From Burkholderia plantarii (GTDB taxonomy: Bacteria > Pseudomonadota > Gammaproteobacteria > Burkholderiales > Burkholderiaceae), in contig NZ_CP007212.1 of assembly GCF_001411805.1 (NCBI RefSeq), positions 1,736,001 through 1,800,000 on the forward strand: a DNA stretch of 64,000 nt, written 5' to 3'. The position numbers and the translations under genes were made by a program. Under the pieces are notes generated by a model. It did not search any database and was not told the DNA's origin. It was given only the letters and a program-made list of their open reading frames with translations. Shown here one piece after another: positions 27,882 through 37,093 of this stretch. The first letter of the stretch is position 1. Every line of letters begins with the position of its first letter.

Positions 27882-29456
27882 ATGTCGGACACCCGCATGT
27901 CGGAACCCCTGCTGGAGATGCGCGGCATCGTGAAGACCTTCGGCGGCGTGAAGGCGCTCGACGGCATCGATCTCGTGGTGCGGCCCGGCGAGTGCGTGGG
28001 CCTGTGCGGCGAGAACGGCGCCGGCAAGTCCACGCTGATGAAGGTGCTCTCGGGCGTCTACCCGAGCGGCACCTGGGACGGCGAGATACGCTGGGAAGGC
28101 CGCCCGCTGGAGGCCGCCGGGATTCGCGACAGCGAACGCGCCGGCATCGTCATCATCCACCAGGAGCTGATGCTGGTGCCGGAGCTGTCGGTGGCCGAGA
28201 ACCTGTTTCTCGGCAACGAACTGACGCTGCCGGGCGGGCGCATGCATTACGCGGCGATGGTGCGCCGCGCCGACGAGCTGCTGACCGGGCTCGGCATCAC
28301 CGGCATCAACGTGGCGCTGCCGGTGATGCACTACGGCGGCGGCCACCAGCAGCTGATCGAGATCGCCAAGGCGCTCAACAAGCAGGCGAAGCTGCTGATC
28401 CTCGACGAGCCGTCGTCGTCGCTGACGGCCGCCGAGACGCGCATCCTGCTCGACATCATTCGCGACCTGAAGGCGCGCGGCATCGCCTGCGTCTACATCT
28501 CGCACAAGCTCGACGAGGTCGCGGCCGTCTGCGATACGGTCACCGTGATCCGCGACGGCAAGCATGTCTCGACCCAGCCGATGCAGGGCATGTCGACCGA
28601 GCGCATCATCGCGCAGATGGTGGGGCGCGAGATCACCAACCTGTTTCCGCGCGAGCCGCACGCGATCGGCGAGATCGTGCTCGAGGCGCGCAACGTGACC
28701 TGCCTCGACGTCAACAACCCGCGCCGCAAGCGCGTGGACGACGTCTCGTTCGCGGTGCGGCGCGGCGAGATCCTCGGCGTGGCCGGGCTGGTGGGGGCGG
28801 GGCGCACCGAGCTGATGCAGGCGATCTTCGGCTCCTACCCGGGCGCGAGCGAGGCGCAGGTGCTGCTCGACGGCGCGCCGCTCAGGATCCGCGCGCCGCT
28901 CGACGCGATCCGCGCCGGCATCGCGATGGTGCCCGAGGACCGCAAGCGCCACGGCATCGTCCCGCAGTTGAGCGTCGGCCACAACATCACGCTCGCCGTG
29001 CTGCAGCGCTTCGCGCGCTTCGGCCGGATCGACGCGGCCGCCGAGCACGACACGATCCGCGTCGAGATGCGCCGGCTGTCGGTGCGCGCGGCGCATCCGA
29101 TGCTGTCGATCGCGAGCCTGTCGGGCGGCAACCAGCAAAAGGCGGTGCTCACGCGCATGCTGCTGACCGAGCCGCGCGTGCTGATCCTCGACGAGCCCAC
29201 GCGCGGCGTGGACGTGGGCGCGAAGTACGAAATCTACAAGCTGATCGGCGACCTCGCGAAGCGCGGGATGGCGATCGTGATGGTGTCCTCGGAGTTGCCC
29301 GAGGTGCTCGGCATCGCCGATCGCGTGATCGTGATCGGCGACGGCGAGTTGCGCGGCGATTTCCCCAACGACGGACTCACCCAGGAACAGGTGCTGAGCG
29401 CGGCGATCCGGCCCGCGCGGCGCGACACGACTCAAACCGAGGCAGGCATCGCATGA
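27882..29456 (+). CDS. xylG: D-xylose ABC transporter ATPase (two-domain)
   Basis: A 524-residue ATPase with two nucleotide-binding domains. The first has the Walker [10 protein letters not shown] near residue 46 and an LSGG-equivalent [16 protein letters not shown]; the second has [16 protein letters not shown] in place of a strong Walker A and ends with [16 protein letters not shown] and [14 protein letters not shown]. The degenerate second P-loop is normal for carbohydrate uptake class 2 importers. AAGGA precedes the start; its stop overlaps the xylH start (ATGA). Confidence 0.95.
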   Translation: MSDTRMSEPLLEMRGIVKTFGGVKALDGIDLVVRPGECVGLCGENGAGKSTLMKVLSGVYPSGTWDGEIRWEGRPLEAAGIRDSERAGIVIIHQELMLVPELSVAENLFLGNELTLPGGRMHYAAMVRRADELLTGLGITGINVALPVMHYGGGHQQLIEIAKALNKQAKLLILDEPSSSLTAAETRILLDIIRDLKARGIACVYISHKLDEVAAVCDTVTVIRDGKHVSTQPMQGMSTERIIAQMVGREITNLFPREPHAIGEIVLEARNVTCLDVNNPRRKRVDDVSFAVRRGEILGVAGLVGAGRTELMQAIFGSYPGASEAQVLLDGAPLRIRAPLDAIRAGIAMVPEDRKRHGIVPQLSVGHNITLAVLQRFARFGRIDAAAEHDTIRVEMRRLSVRAAHPMLSIASLSGGNQQKAVLTRMLLTEPRVLILDEPTRGVDVGAKYEIYKLIGDLAKRGMAIVMVSSELPEVLGIADRVIVIGDGELRGDFPNDGLTQEQVLSAAIRPARRDTTQTEAGIA

Positions 29457-30655
29457 CACCCGAGACGACCACCCAGGCCGCCGACCGCGCGGCCCGCCCG
29501 GCGGGCGCCACCGGCACCGCGCAGCAGCTGCGCCGGCTGTTCGCGCGCTACAAGATCCTCGCGCTGCTGATCGCGGTGGCCGCGATCTGGCTGCTGTTTT
29601 CGGTGCTGACCGACGGCGCCTTCATCACGCCGCGCAATCTGTCCAACCTGCTGCGGCAGATGTCGATCACCGGCATGCTGGCCTGCGGGATGGTGTTCGT
29701 GATCATCGCCGGCGAGATCGACCTGTCGGTGGGCTCGCTGCTCGGCCTGCTCGGCGGCGTGGCGGCGATCCTCGACCAGGTGCTTGGCTGGCCGATCGTG
29801 GCCACCGTGCCGGTGGTGATGGTGCTCGGCGTGGCGGTGGGCCTCTTCAACGGCTGGTGGTCCACCTATCGCGGCGTGCCGTCGTTCATCGTCGGCCTGG
29901 GCGGGATGCTCGCCTATCGCGGCATCCTGCTCGGCATCACGCACGGCGCGACCGTCGCGCCGGTCTCGGACGGCTTCGTGCTGATCGGCCAGGGCTACGT
30001 GCCGCCGCGCATCGGCGACGCCATCGCGCTGCTGATCGTGGTGCTGCTGGTGGCGGTGACGGTGCGCCAGCGGCGCGCGCGGCGCCGCTACGAACTCGAG
30101 GTCGTGCCGCCCTGGCAGGACGTCGCCAAGCTGGTCGCGGCCGGGCTGATCGTGGCCGCGTTCGTGGCCACGCTCGACAGCTACGGCGGGATTCCGGTGC
30201 CGGTGCTGCTGGTGCTCGCGCTGCTCGGCATCTTCTCGTGGGTGGCCACCCAGACCGTGTTCGGCCGGCGCATCTATTCGGTCGGTTCGAACCTGGAGGC
30301 CACGCGCCTGTCGGGCATCAACACCGATCGCGTGAAGCTCGCGATCTTCGGGCTGATGGGCCTGATGTGCGCGTTCGGCGGCATCGTCAACACCGCGCGG
30401 CTCGCGGCCGGCTCGCCGTCGGCGGGCAACATGGGCGAGCTCGACGCGATCGCGGCCTGCTTCATCGGCGGCACCTCGATGCGCGGCGGGGCGGGCACCG
30501 TCCACGGCGCGCTGATCGGCGCGCTGGTAATGGCCAGCCTCGACAACGGCATGTCGATGCTCGACGTGGACGCCTACTGGCAGATGATCGTCAAGGGCGG
30601 GATCCTGGTGCTGGCCGTCTGGATCGACGTGATGTCGCGCGCCGGGCGCCGCTAG
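29453..30655 (+). CDS. xylH: D-xylose ABC transporter permease
   Basis: A 400-residue inner-membrane permease that overlaps the xylG stop by four bases (ATGA). The pattern of about ten hydrophobic segments and the motif [20 protein letters not shown] are typical of carbohydrate uptake class 2 permeases, and the total layout matches XylH. The end has [15 protein letters not shown]. It completes the xylose importer XylFGH. The xylose dehydrogenase gene starts 97 bases later on the same strand, so one operon is likely. Confidence 0.93.
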   Translation: MTPETTTQAADRAARPAGATGTAQQLRRLFARYKILALLIAVAAIWLLFSVLTDGAFITPRNLSNLLRQMSITGMLACGMVFVIIAGEIDLSVGSLLGLLGGVAAILDQVLGWPIVATVPVVMVLGVAVGLFNGWWSTYRGVPSFIVGLGGMLAYRGILLGITHGATVAPVSDGFVLIGQGYVPPRIGDAIALLIVVLLVAVTVRQRRARRRYELEVVPPWQDVAKLVAAGLIVAAFVATLDSYGGIPVPVLLVLALLGIFSWVATQTVFGRRIYSVGSNLEATRLSGINTDRVKLAIFGLMGLMCAFGGIVNTARLAAGSPSAGNMGELDAIAACFIGGTSMRGGAGTVHGALIGALVMASLDNGMSMLDVDAYWQMIVKGGILVLAVWIDVMSRAGRR

Positions 30656-30752
30656 GCACCGCCGCGGGCAGTGCCGGCCGCCGCGCCGAGCCGCGCGGCC
30701 GGACGAGAATGCTTTCTTAAATGGTCTGCTGACCGGTTTTTCGGGATCTTTC

Positions 30753-31520
30753 ATGACTTATGCCATCTATCCGAGCCTGGCCGGCCGTCACGTCGTGGTA
30801 ACGGGCGGCGGCACCGGGATCGGCGCGGCGATCGTCGCGGCGTTCGCCGCGCAGGGCGCGCGCGTGAGCTTCATCGACATCGCGCGCGACGAATCGGCGG
30901 CGCTGGCCGCCTCGCTCGGCGACGTCCCGCTGCCGCCGGCGTTCCACTACTGCGATCTGCGCGACATCGACGCGCTGAACGCGACGTTCGCCGCGATCAC
31001 GGCCGCGGCGGGGCCGGTGGAAGTGCTCGTCAACAACGCGGCCAACGACGACCGCCATCAGCCCGGCGAACTGAGCGCGGCCTACTGGGACAGCCGCATC
31101 GAGGTGAACCTGCGCCACCAGTTCTTTTGCGCGCAGGCGGTGCTGCCGGGCATGCGCTCGCTCGGGCGCGGCGTGATCCTGAACCTCGGCTCGATCTCGT
31201 GGCACATCGCCGAGACCGGGCTGAGCATCTACATGACCGCGAAGGCCGGCATCGAGGGGCTGACGCGCGGGCTCGCGCGCGACCTCGGCGAGTTCGGCAT
31301 CCGCGTGAACTGCATCGTGCCGGGCGCCGTGCGCACGCCGCGCCAGATGAAGCTGTGGCAGTCGCCCGAGAGCGAGGCGAAGCTGGTGGCCGCGCAGTGC
31401 CTGCACGAGCGCGTGGAGCCCGAGCACGTCGCGCGCATGGCGCTGTTCCTCGCCTCCGACGACGCCGCGCGCTGCACCGCGCGCGAGTACTTCGTCGATG
31501 CCGGCTGGTTCGGCGGATGA
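30753..31520 (+). CDS. xylB: D-xylose 1-dehydrogenase (SDR family)
   Basis: A 255-residue short-chain dehydrogenase oxidising D-xylose to D-xylonolactone with NAD(P). Its N-terminus (MTYAIYPSLAGRHVVVTGGG) and the segments NDDRHQPGELSAAYWD, VNLRHQFFCAQAV and ILNLGSISWH match the Caulobacter xylose dehydrogenase in order. The catalytic residues are the serine in GSISWH and the Y-K pair in YMTAKAG. The C-terminal ASDDAARCTAREYFVDAGW is the same family pattern. It follows xylH by 97 bases and overlaps the next gene by four (ATGA). The name xylB here follows Caulobacter use, not the xylulokinase. Confidence 0.88.
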   Translation: MTYAIYPSLAGRHVVVTGGGTGIGAAIVAAFAAQGARVSFIDIARDESAALAASLGDVPLPPAFHYCDLRDIDALNATFAAITAAAGPVEVLVNNAANDDRHQPGELSAAYWDSRIEVNLRHQFFCAQAVLPGMRSLGRGVILNLGSISWHIAETGLSIYMTAKAGIEGLTRGLARDLGEFGIRVNCIVPGAVRTPRQMKLWQSPESEAKLVAAQCLHERVEPEHVARMALFLASDDAARCTAREYFVDAGWFGG

Positions 31521-32407
31521 CGCCGGCCATCGTGCCCGACTGCGTGTGGCCGGTGGCGGCCACGCTCGGCGAGGGGGCCTGCTGGGACGCCGCCGCGCGC
31601 CGCGTGCTGTTCGTCGACATCAAGGGGCGGCGGCTCTATCGCTACGACCCGTCGAGCGGCGGGCGCGAGAGCTGGGAGGCGCCGGGGCAGATCGGCTTCG
31701 CGCTGCCGTGCGCCGACGGCACGCTGATCTGCGGCGTGCAGGGCGGGCTGTTCCGCTTCGAGCCGGACAGCGGGCGGTTTGCGTCCGTGCTGCCGCTGGA
31801 GACCGACCTGCCCGGCAACCGGCTCAACGACGGTTATGTCGACGCGGGCGGCCACCTCTGGTTCGGCTCGATGGACAACGCCGAGGCCGCGCCGACCGGG
31901 CAGCTCTATCGCGTCGGGCAGGACGGCCGCCTGGTCGCGCATGACGCCGGCTACGTGATCACCAATGGCCCCGCCGCGAGCCCGGACGGGCGCACGCTCT
32001 ATCACACCGACACGCTGCGGCGCGTGGTGTACGCGTTCGATCTCGGCGACGACGGCGTGCCGCGGCAGCGGCGCGTGTTTGTTTCGATCCGCGAGCGTGG
32101 TCATCCGGACGGGATGGCCGTCGATGCCGAGGGTGGCGTGTGGATCGCGCTGTTCGGCGGCGCGCGCATCGAGCGTTATGCGCCCGATGGCCGGTTGCTC
32201 GGGCAGGTCGCGTTTCCGTGCGCGAACGTCACCAAGCTCGCGTTCGGCGGGGATGATTTGCGTACCGTCTACGCGACTACCGCGACCAAGGGCTTGAGCG
32301 AGGCCGAACGGCAGGCGCAGCCGCTGGCGGGTGGGCTGTTTGCGTTTCGCTCGCCGGTGGCGGGGCTGGCGCCGGCGGTATGCACGGTGCGGTTCGGGCA
32401 AGCGTGA
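31517..32407 (+). CDS. xylC: Xylono-1,4-lactonase (SMP-30 family)
   Basis: A 296-residue six-bladed propeller enzyme of the SMP-30/gluconolactonase family. Motifs LGEGACWDAAARRVLFVDI near the start, NDGYVDAGGHLWFGSMD in the middle, DGRTLYHTDTL and HPDGMAVDAEGGVWIAL give the metal-binding acids and asparagine typical of this fold. It overlaps the xylose dehydrogenase gene (ATGA). Together they would turn D-xylose into D-xylonate; the dehydratases for the Weimberg or Dahms route are not in the window. Confidence 0.85.
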   Translation: MTPAIVPDCVWPVAATLGEGACWDAAARRVLFVDIKGRRLYRYDPSSGGRESWEAPGQIGFALPCADGTLICGVQGGLFRFEPDSGRFASVLPLETDLPGNRLNDGYVDAGGHLWFGSMDNAEAAPTGQLYRVGQDGRLVAHDAGYVITNGPAASPDGRTLYHTDTLRRVVYAFDLGDDGVPRQRRVFVSIRERGHPDGMAVDAEGGVWIALFGGARIERYAPDGRLLGQVAFPCANVTKLAFGGDDLRTVYATTATKGLSEAERQAQPLAGGLFAFRSPVAGLAPAVCTVRFGQA

Positions 32408-32669
32408 GCGACGAGGCCGGGAAGCGGCGCGTTCCGGGAGCGGCATGACTGCGATGAACGCGTCGCGGCTCGGCGCGTGTGCCGCCGTGCCTTCGACGTC
32501 GCGCGACGACGGCCGATCGACCGGGTTGGCGATCGCGGGCGGCGCGATGGCGCGTCGTGTCGCGTAACGCGCTCGTGGCTGGCCGGGCTGCCTGACGCCG
32601 GTTCGCGTTCGCCCGTGTTTTCAGGGCGCCTTGCGAGTCAAGCGATCGAGGCGGTCGAGCAAGCGCCGT

Positions 32670-33674
32670 TCAGGCGGCCCGAGCGTTGGCTTTCGCCCGC
32701 CGCGGCGCGACGGTGCCCGCCGTTTCCTGCATGCGCGCGACGGATTCCTCGCCGCGCGCCACCCCCGGTTCCGTCCCGACGTCCCGCGCCGGCGCGACTT
32801 CCGCGCCATGCGCGGCGAGCGCCTCGCGCAGCGCGGCCAGCGCCGCCGAGGCGTGCCCGCGCCGCCAGACCAGCAGCGTATCGACCGGTTGCAGATCGGG
32901 CACCGGATGCACCGACAGCGTACCGGCGACGGGCGACATGTCGAGCACGTTGCGCGGCGCCAGCGCGACGCCGGCGCCGGCCGCGACGCAGGCGAGGATC
33001 GCGTGGTACGAACCCAGTTCGAGCACGCGCGCGGGCTGGCGCGCATGCGCGGCGTACCAGCGCTCGATATAGCCGCGATAGGCGCAACCGCGCTCGAACG
33101 ACACCAATGTCGGCACGCGCAGGTCCCGTGCCGTCGTCACGGGCGGATGGTGGCGCGGCGCGATCAGCACCAGCGACTCGCGATAGACGGGCACCGTCTC
33201 GAACAGCGCGGCGTCGAGCGTGTCCGGCTGCGGCGGCGTGGCGACCAGCACCGCGTCGAGTTCGAAATCGCGGACCCGCTCGATCAGCCAGTTCGTGACG
33301 CCCGTCACGAGTTCGAGCCCGACCTCGGGCCAGCGCTGGTGATAGCGCGCGAGCACGTCGGGCAGCCGGCTCGCGGCCGTGCTCTCCATGGTGCCGAGCC
33401 GCAGCCGCCCGTGCGGACGATCCTCGCGCACCGCGTGGCGCGCCTCGTCGGCCAGCGCGAGCAGCCGCTCGGCGTAGGGCAGCAGCGTCTGGCCCGCCGG
33501 CGTCAGCACCAGCCGCCGGCCGTCGCGCACGAACAGCGCCGCGCCGAGCTGTTCCTCCAGCTGCCGGATCCGCGTGGTCACGTTCGACTGCACGCGGTTC
33601 AGCTTCGCCGCCGCGCGCGTGACGCCGTTTTCACGCACCACCGCGCGGAAGATCGCCAGCGCCGCCAGATCCAT
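32670..33674 (-). CDS. LysR family transcriptional regulator
   Basis: A 334-residue regulator starting at the ATG at 33674 (GGAG 7 bases upstream). The N-terminal HTH reads LAALAIFRAVVRENGVTRAA then AKLNRVQSNVTTRIRQLEEQ with LGAALFVRDGRRLVLTPAGQ. The remainder is the substrate-binding domain. An odd, alanine- and arginine-rich C-terminal tail (about 35 residues) exceeds the family norm. It is divergent from a YbfB/YjiJ MFS gene and likely regulates it, as is common for this pair. Confidence 0.88.
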   Translation of the reverse strand: MDLAALAIFRAVVRENGVTRAAAKLNRVQSNVTTRIRQLEEQLGAALFVRDGRRLVLTPAGQTLLPYAERLLALADEARHAVREDRPHGRLRLGTMESTAASRLPDVLARYHQRWPEVGLELVTGVTNWLIERVRDFELDAVLVATPPQPDTLDAALFETVPVYRESLVLIAPRHHPPVTTARDLRVPTLVSFERGCAYRGYIERWYAAHARQPARVLELGSYHAILACVAAGAGVALAPRNVLDMSPVAGTLSVHPVPDLQPVDTLLVWRRGHASAALAALREALAAHGAEVAPARDVGTEPGVARGEESVARMQETAGTVAPRRAKANARAA

Positions 33675-33795
33675 GATTCTCTCCAAGAGAACGAAAGGTT
33701 CTCGATTATTCATTTTTCGAGATCGAATGGTCAAGCTAGGATGGATGGGTCCGTGCCGCGCCGCCCGCGTGGCCGTCTCATCGCTTCCGACCCGC

Positions 33796-35142
33796 ATGAA
33801 TCGCTCCGCTGCCTGTTCGTCGTCTTCGACTTCTTCGTCCGCTTCGTCCGTGTCATCCGCTGCGTCCGCTTCGTCCGCTTCGTCGGCATCATCGGCGCCG
33901 CGCCCGGCCGCCGCCGCGAGCAGATCGACCGAAACCGGCTGCCATGGCGATCCGCGCCTCGTCGCGTTCGCCTGCGCGGCGGCGCTGGCCGTGGCGCTCG
34001 GCGTCGGCCGTTTCGCGTTTACGCCGCTGCTGCCGCTGATGCTGGCCGGCGGCGCGCTCGACATCGGCCATGGCGGCTGGCTCGCCTCGGCCAACTACGC
34101 CGGCTATTTCGCCGGCGCCGTGAGCTGCGCCGCGATCCGCCTCGACCCGGCCCGGATGGTGCGCGGCGGCCTCGTTGCGACGATCGTGCTGACGGCCGCG
34201 ATGGGCGCGATGCACGGCTTCGCGTTCTGGCTCGCGGTGCGCTTCGTGGCGGGCGCGGTCAGCGCGTGGACCTTCGTGTTCGCGTCGCAGTGGGGCATGC
34301 GGCGGCTGGCCGAACTCGGTGCGTCGCGATGGAGCGGGGCGATCTTCACCGGGCCGGGCTGGGGCATCGTGGTGACGGGGCTGATCGGCGGCGCGCTGGC
34401 GGGGCACCGCGCCGAGGTGGGCTGGCTCGGCTTCGCGCTGCTGTCGGTGCTGCTCGCGGCGCTGGTCTGGCGCGTGATCGCGCCGGCCGCGGACGTGCCG
34501 GCTGCGGACGCGCCCGCCGCGCGGCGGGCGCCGGCGCGGGCACTGACCCACCAGCCGGCCGCGCGTGGCGAGCCGGCGGCCGGGCGCCGCGACGCGCGCT
34601 GGCTCGTCGTGCTGTACGGCGCGCCGGGCTTCGGCTACATCATCACGGCCACGTTCCTGCCCGTGATCGCACGCGCCGCGCTGACGCCGGGCTCGCCGTG
34701 GCCCGACCTGTTCTGGCCGATGTTCGGCGCGGCGCTGATCGTCGGCGCGCTGCTGGGTTCGCGGCTGCCGGCGCACTGGGACAACCGGCTGCTGCTCGGC
34801 CTCGCGTGCGCCGTGCAGGCCGGGGCGATCGCGCTCGGCATCGCCTGGCCGAGCGCGGCCGGCTTCGCGCTCGGCAGCCTGCTGCTCGGCCTGCCGTTCA
34901 CGGCCATCACGTTGTTCGCGATGCGCGAGGCGCGCCGGTTGCGCGGCGAGCAGGCGGCCGGGCTGATGGGTTACGCGACCGCGTCCTACGGGCTCGGGCA
35001 GATCGCCGGGCCGCTCGTGGCCGCGCCGGTGGCCGCGCACGCGGGCTCGTTCACGCCGGCGCTGTGGGTCGCGGTCGGCGCGCTGCTGGTGGGGGCGGTG
35101 GGGTTCGTGGCGTGCGGGCTGGCCTGGCGCGAGAGGCGGTGA
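33796..35142 (+). CDS. YbfB/YjiJ family MFS transporter with a serine-rich leader
   Basis: A 448-residue inner-membrane transporter from the ATG at 33796 (an upstream ATG at 33727 is possible). The core starts near residue 60 with VALGVGRFAFTPLLPLMLAG, the hallmark of the YbfB/YjiJ family, and has about 12 hydrophobic segments. The first 50 residues are a low-complexity Ser/Ala stretch (SSSSTSSSASSVSSAASASS) encoded by repeats of TCGTCCGCT, not usual in the family. It is divergent from a LysR regulator. Substrate unknown. A tandem repeat covers its stop codon. Confidence 0.82.
   Translation: MNRSAACSSSSTSSSASSVSSAASASSASSASSAPRPAAAASRSTETGCHGDPRLVAFACAAALAVALGVGRFAFTPLLPLMLAGGALDIGHGGWLASANYAGYFAGAVSCAAIRLDPARMVRGGLVATIVLTAAMGAMHGFAFWLAVRFVAGAVSAWTFVFASQWGMRRLAELGASRWSGAIFTGPGWGIVVTGLIGGALAGHRAEVGWLGFALLSVLLAALVWRVIAPAADVPAADAPAARRAPARALTHQPAARGEPAAGRRDARWLVVLYGAPGFGYIITATFLPVIARAALTPGSPWPDLFWPMFGAALIVGALLGSRLPAHWDNRLLLGLACAVQAGAIALGIAWPSAAGFALGSLLLGLPFTAITLFAMREARRLRGEQAAGLMGYATASYGLGQIAGPLVAAPVAAHAGSFTPALWVAVGALLVGAVGFVACGLAWRERR
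33826..33896 (+). repeat. Coding microsatellite-like array (TCGTCCGCT-type units)
   Basis: Runs of TCGTCCGCT-type 9-mers and related triplets repeat across this stretch and encode the serine/alanine-rich leader of the MFS protein. Repeat number could vary by slippage without a frame shift because the units are multiples of three. Confidence 0.6.
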
Positions 35143-35173
35143 ACAGGTGGTGAACAGGTGGTGAACAGGTGGT
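35141..35173. repeat. Three tandem copies of an 11-bp unit
   Basis: GAACAGGTGGT occurs at 35141-35151, 35152-35162 and 35163-35173 with no mismatch. The first copy overlaps the stop codon of the MFS gene, so change in copy number would not alter the protein. The unit length of 11 is close to one helical turn. Confidence 0.9.
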
Positions 35174-35371
35174 GCGGGGGCGGCGCACGACGGCGTGACG
35201 CGCGTGGCCGCCACCGGGACGGGCACGAGGCAGGGCCGGACGCGGCGCCTCCAGGCCGGCTGCGCGGCAGCATCGCCGCGCCCGATGCCTCGCCCGCAAA
35301 CTCGCTAGAATGAGCGCTCCGCCGATTCCCGCGAAACGACGGCGCCCTTGGCGCCGCGCGCTCACCCGCCC

Positions 35372-35908
35372 ATGACGATTGCCGAGTACCGTTTCTGTCC
35401 ACGCTGCGCGACCCCGCTCACCACGCGCGCCGATGCGCTGCACGAGGGCGGGCGCGTGCGCCAGGCCTGCCCCGACGAGGCCTGCGGCTACGTCCACTGG
35501 AACAACCCGCTGCCGGTGGTGGCCGCGATCGTCGAATACGAGGGCAAGATCCTGCTCGCGCGCAACGCGGCCTGGCCCGAGGGGATGTTCGCGCTGATCA
35601 CGGGCTTCCTCGAGAACGGCGAGACGCCCGAGGAAGGCATCGCGCGCGAGGTGCGCGAGGAAACCTCGTTGCAGGCCGAGACGGTCGAGCTGGTCGGCGT
35701 CTACGAATTCATCCGCAAGAACGAACTGATCATCGCCTATCACGTGCGGGCCTATGGCGAGATCGCGCTGTCGCCGGAACTGCTCGAATACCGGCTCGTC
35801 GATCCGCCGAAGCTGCGGCCGTGGCGCGCCGGCACGGGCCACGCGGTGGCCGACTGGATGCGCGCGCGCGGCCTCGAATTCGAGTACGTGGACCGTCCGG
35901 GGCAGTAA
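35372..35908 (+). CDS. Nudix hydrolase with an N-terminal zinc ribbon
   Basis: A 178-residue protein starting at the ATG at 35372. Residues 8-11 (CPRC) and 32-37 (CPDEAC) form a zinc ribbon, followed by the Nudix box GFLENGETPEEGIAREVREE then TSL at about residues 75-98. This zinc-ribbon layout is that of NADH pyrophosphatase-like enzymes, although the family's other signature residues were not checked. Such enzymes hydrolyse nucleoside diphosphate-linked compounds. It is monocistronic with a short unrelated gap on both sides. Confidence 0.85.
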   Translation: MTIAEYRFCPRCATPLTTRADALHEGGRVRQACPDEACGYVHWNNPLPVVAAIVEYEGKILLARNAAWPEGMFALITGFLENGETPEEGIAREVREETSLQAETVELVGVYEFIRKNELIIAYHVRAYGEIALSPELLEYRLVDPPKLRPWRAGTGHAVADWMRARGLEFEYVDRPGQ

Positions 35909-35929
35909 GCAGCGGCCCGGCGCGCCAGA

Positions 35930-36271
35930 TCAGCCGGCCGCCGCCGGCACGACGCGCACCGCCGTGCCGTAGCAGAGCACCTCGGTGATGCCCGCGCCGA
36001 CTTCGGTGGCGTCGTAGCGCATGCCGACGATCGCGTTGGCGCCGAGCCCCGCTGCCTGCGCGAGCATCTTGTCGTAGGCGTCCTGCCGCGCGCGCTCGCA
36101 GAGCGACGTGTAGAGCGAGATGTTGCCGCCGAACAGGGTCTGCAGCGCGGCGCCGAACGTGCCGACGATCGAGCGCGAACGCACCACGATGCCGCGCGCG
36201 ATGCCGAGCGACTGCTCGATGCGGTGGCCGGGCAGCTCGAAGGCGGTGGTGATCAGGTGATGGGCGGGCAT
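35930..36271 (-). CDS. YbjQ/UPF0145 family protein
   Basis: A 113-residue protein with the YbjQ (heavy-metal-binding domain) pattern: [33 protein letters not shown] then [20 protein letters not shown] and the small end strand [12 protein letters not shown]. The family forms a pentameric ring; its role is unknown. The start ATG at 36271 is preceded by no strong ribosome site. It is convergent with the Nudix gene and divergent from the thioesterase gene. Confidence 0.85.
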   Translation of the reverse strand: MPAHHLITTAFELPGHRIEQSLGIARGIVVRSRSIVGTFGAALQTLFGGNISLYTSLCERARQDAYDKMLAQAAGLGANAIVGMRYDATEVGAGITEVLCYGTAVRVVPAAAG

Positions 36272-36515
36272 GGCGATCCTGTGGGCGAGCGGGGAACGGC
36301 GCGGGACGGGAGGCGCGGCGGCGCGGGGCCGGGGCCTCTTGGCATTTCCCGCGTCCTGTGGTCTGCTAGGCGGCGTGCGCGGCGCGGGCCTTGAGCCGCA
36401 TGGTCGCGCGAAACGCCTCGCGATGCAAAGCGAATCCGTGCCGCCCGCCGCCCGCGCGGCCGTCCACCGTTTTCGACGTTCCTGCGCTCCGACGTCCCCG
36501 ATTCCATCGCCGCCC

Positions 36516-37004
36516 ATGTCCACCCGACCCGAACCCTCGCCGCGCCGCGCCTACCGCCACTTCCTGCCGATCTCGACGCGCTGGATGGACAACGACGTCT
36601 ACGGCCACGTCAACAACGTCGTCTACTACAGCTACTTCGACACCGTCGTCAACGAGTACCTGATCCGCGCGGGCGTGCTCGACGTCGAGCATGGCGAGAC
36701 CATCGGGCTGGTGGTCGAGACGCAGTGCAACTACTTCGCGCCGCTGGTGTTTCCGCAGAAGGTGGAGGCGGGGCTGCGCGTGGCGAAGCTCGGTGCGTCG
36801 AGCGTGCGCTACGAGATCGGCCTGTTCGCCGAGGGCGAGGCGGCGCCGGCCGCGCAGGGCCATTTCGTTCACGTCTACGTGGGGCGGGCGAGCCGCCGCC
36901 CGGTGCCGCTGCCGGACGCGCTGCGCGCCGCGCTCGCGCCGCTGGTGCCGCCGGTGCCGCCGGTGCCGCCGGTGCCGCCGGTGCCGCCGGTGAACGACGA
37001 GTAG
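36516..37004 (+). CDS. Acyl-CoA thioesterase (hotdog fold)
   Basis: A 162-residue enzyme with the 4-hydroxybenzoyl-CoA-thioesterase signature [20 protein letters not shown] near residue 27, where the aspartate and tyrosine motifs define the YbgC-like hotdog fold. It hydrolyses acyl-CoA thioesters, chain preference unknown. The C-terminus ends in five VPP repeats (36945-36989) and NDE, which is not a known feature of the family and looks like a slippage tract. The start at 36516 is chosen because the conserved domain begins 20 residues later. Confidence 0.85.
   Translation: MSTRPEPSPRRAYRHFLPISTRWMDNDVYGHVNNVVYYSYFDTVVNEYLIRAGVLDVEHGETIGLVVETQCNYFAPLVFPQKVEAGLRVAKLGASSVRYEIGLFAEGEAAPAAQGHFVHVYVGRASRRPVPLPDALRAALAPLVPPVPPVPPVPPVPPVNDE
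36945..36989 (+). repeat. Five tandem copies of GTGCCGCCG (VPP repeat)
   Basis: Five exact 9-bp units encode Val-Pro-Pro repeats at the C-terminus of the thioesterase. A shorter GACGAGTAG-type repeat overlaps the stop at 36997-37019. Confidence 0.9.
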
Positions 37005-37093
37005 GACGAGTAGGACGAGCGAACGGGCGGCTAGCGGCTAGCGGCCGGCGCCGCGTCGAAACCGCCGGCCACCGCCTCGCCGATTACGAACCC

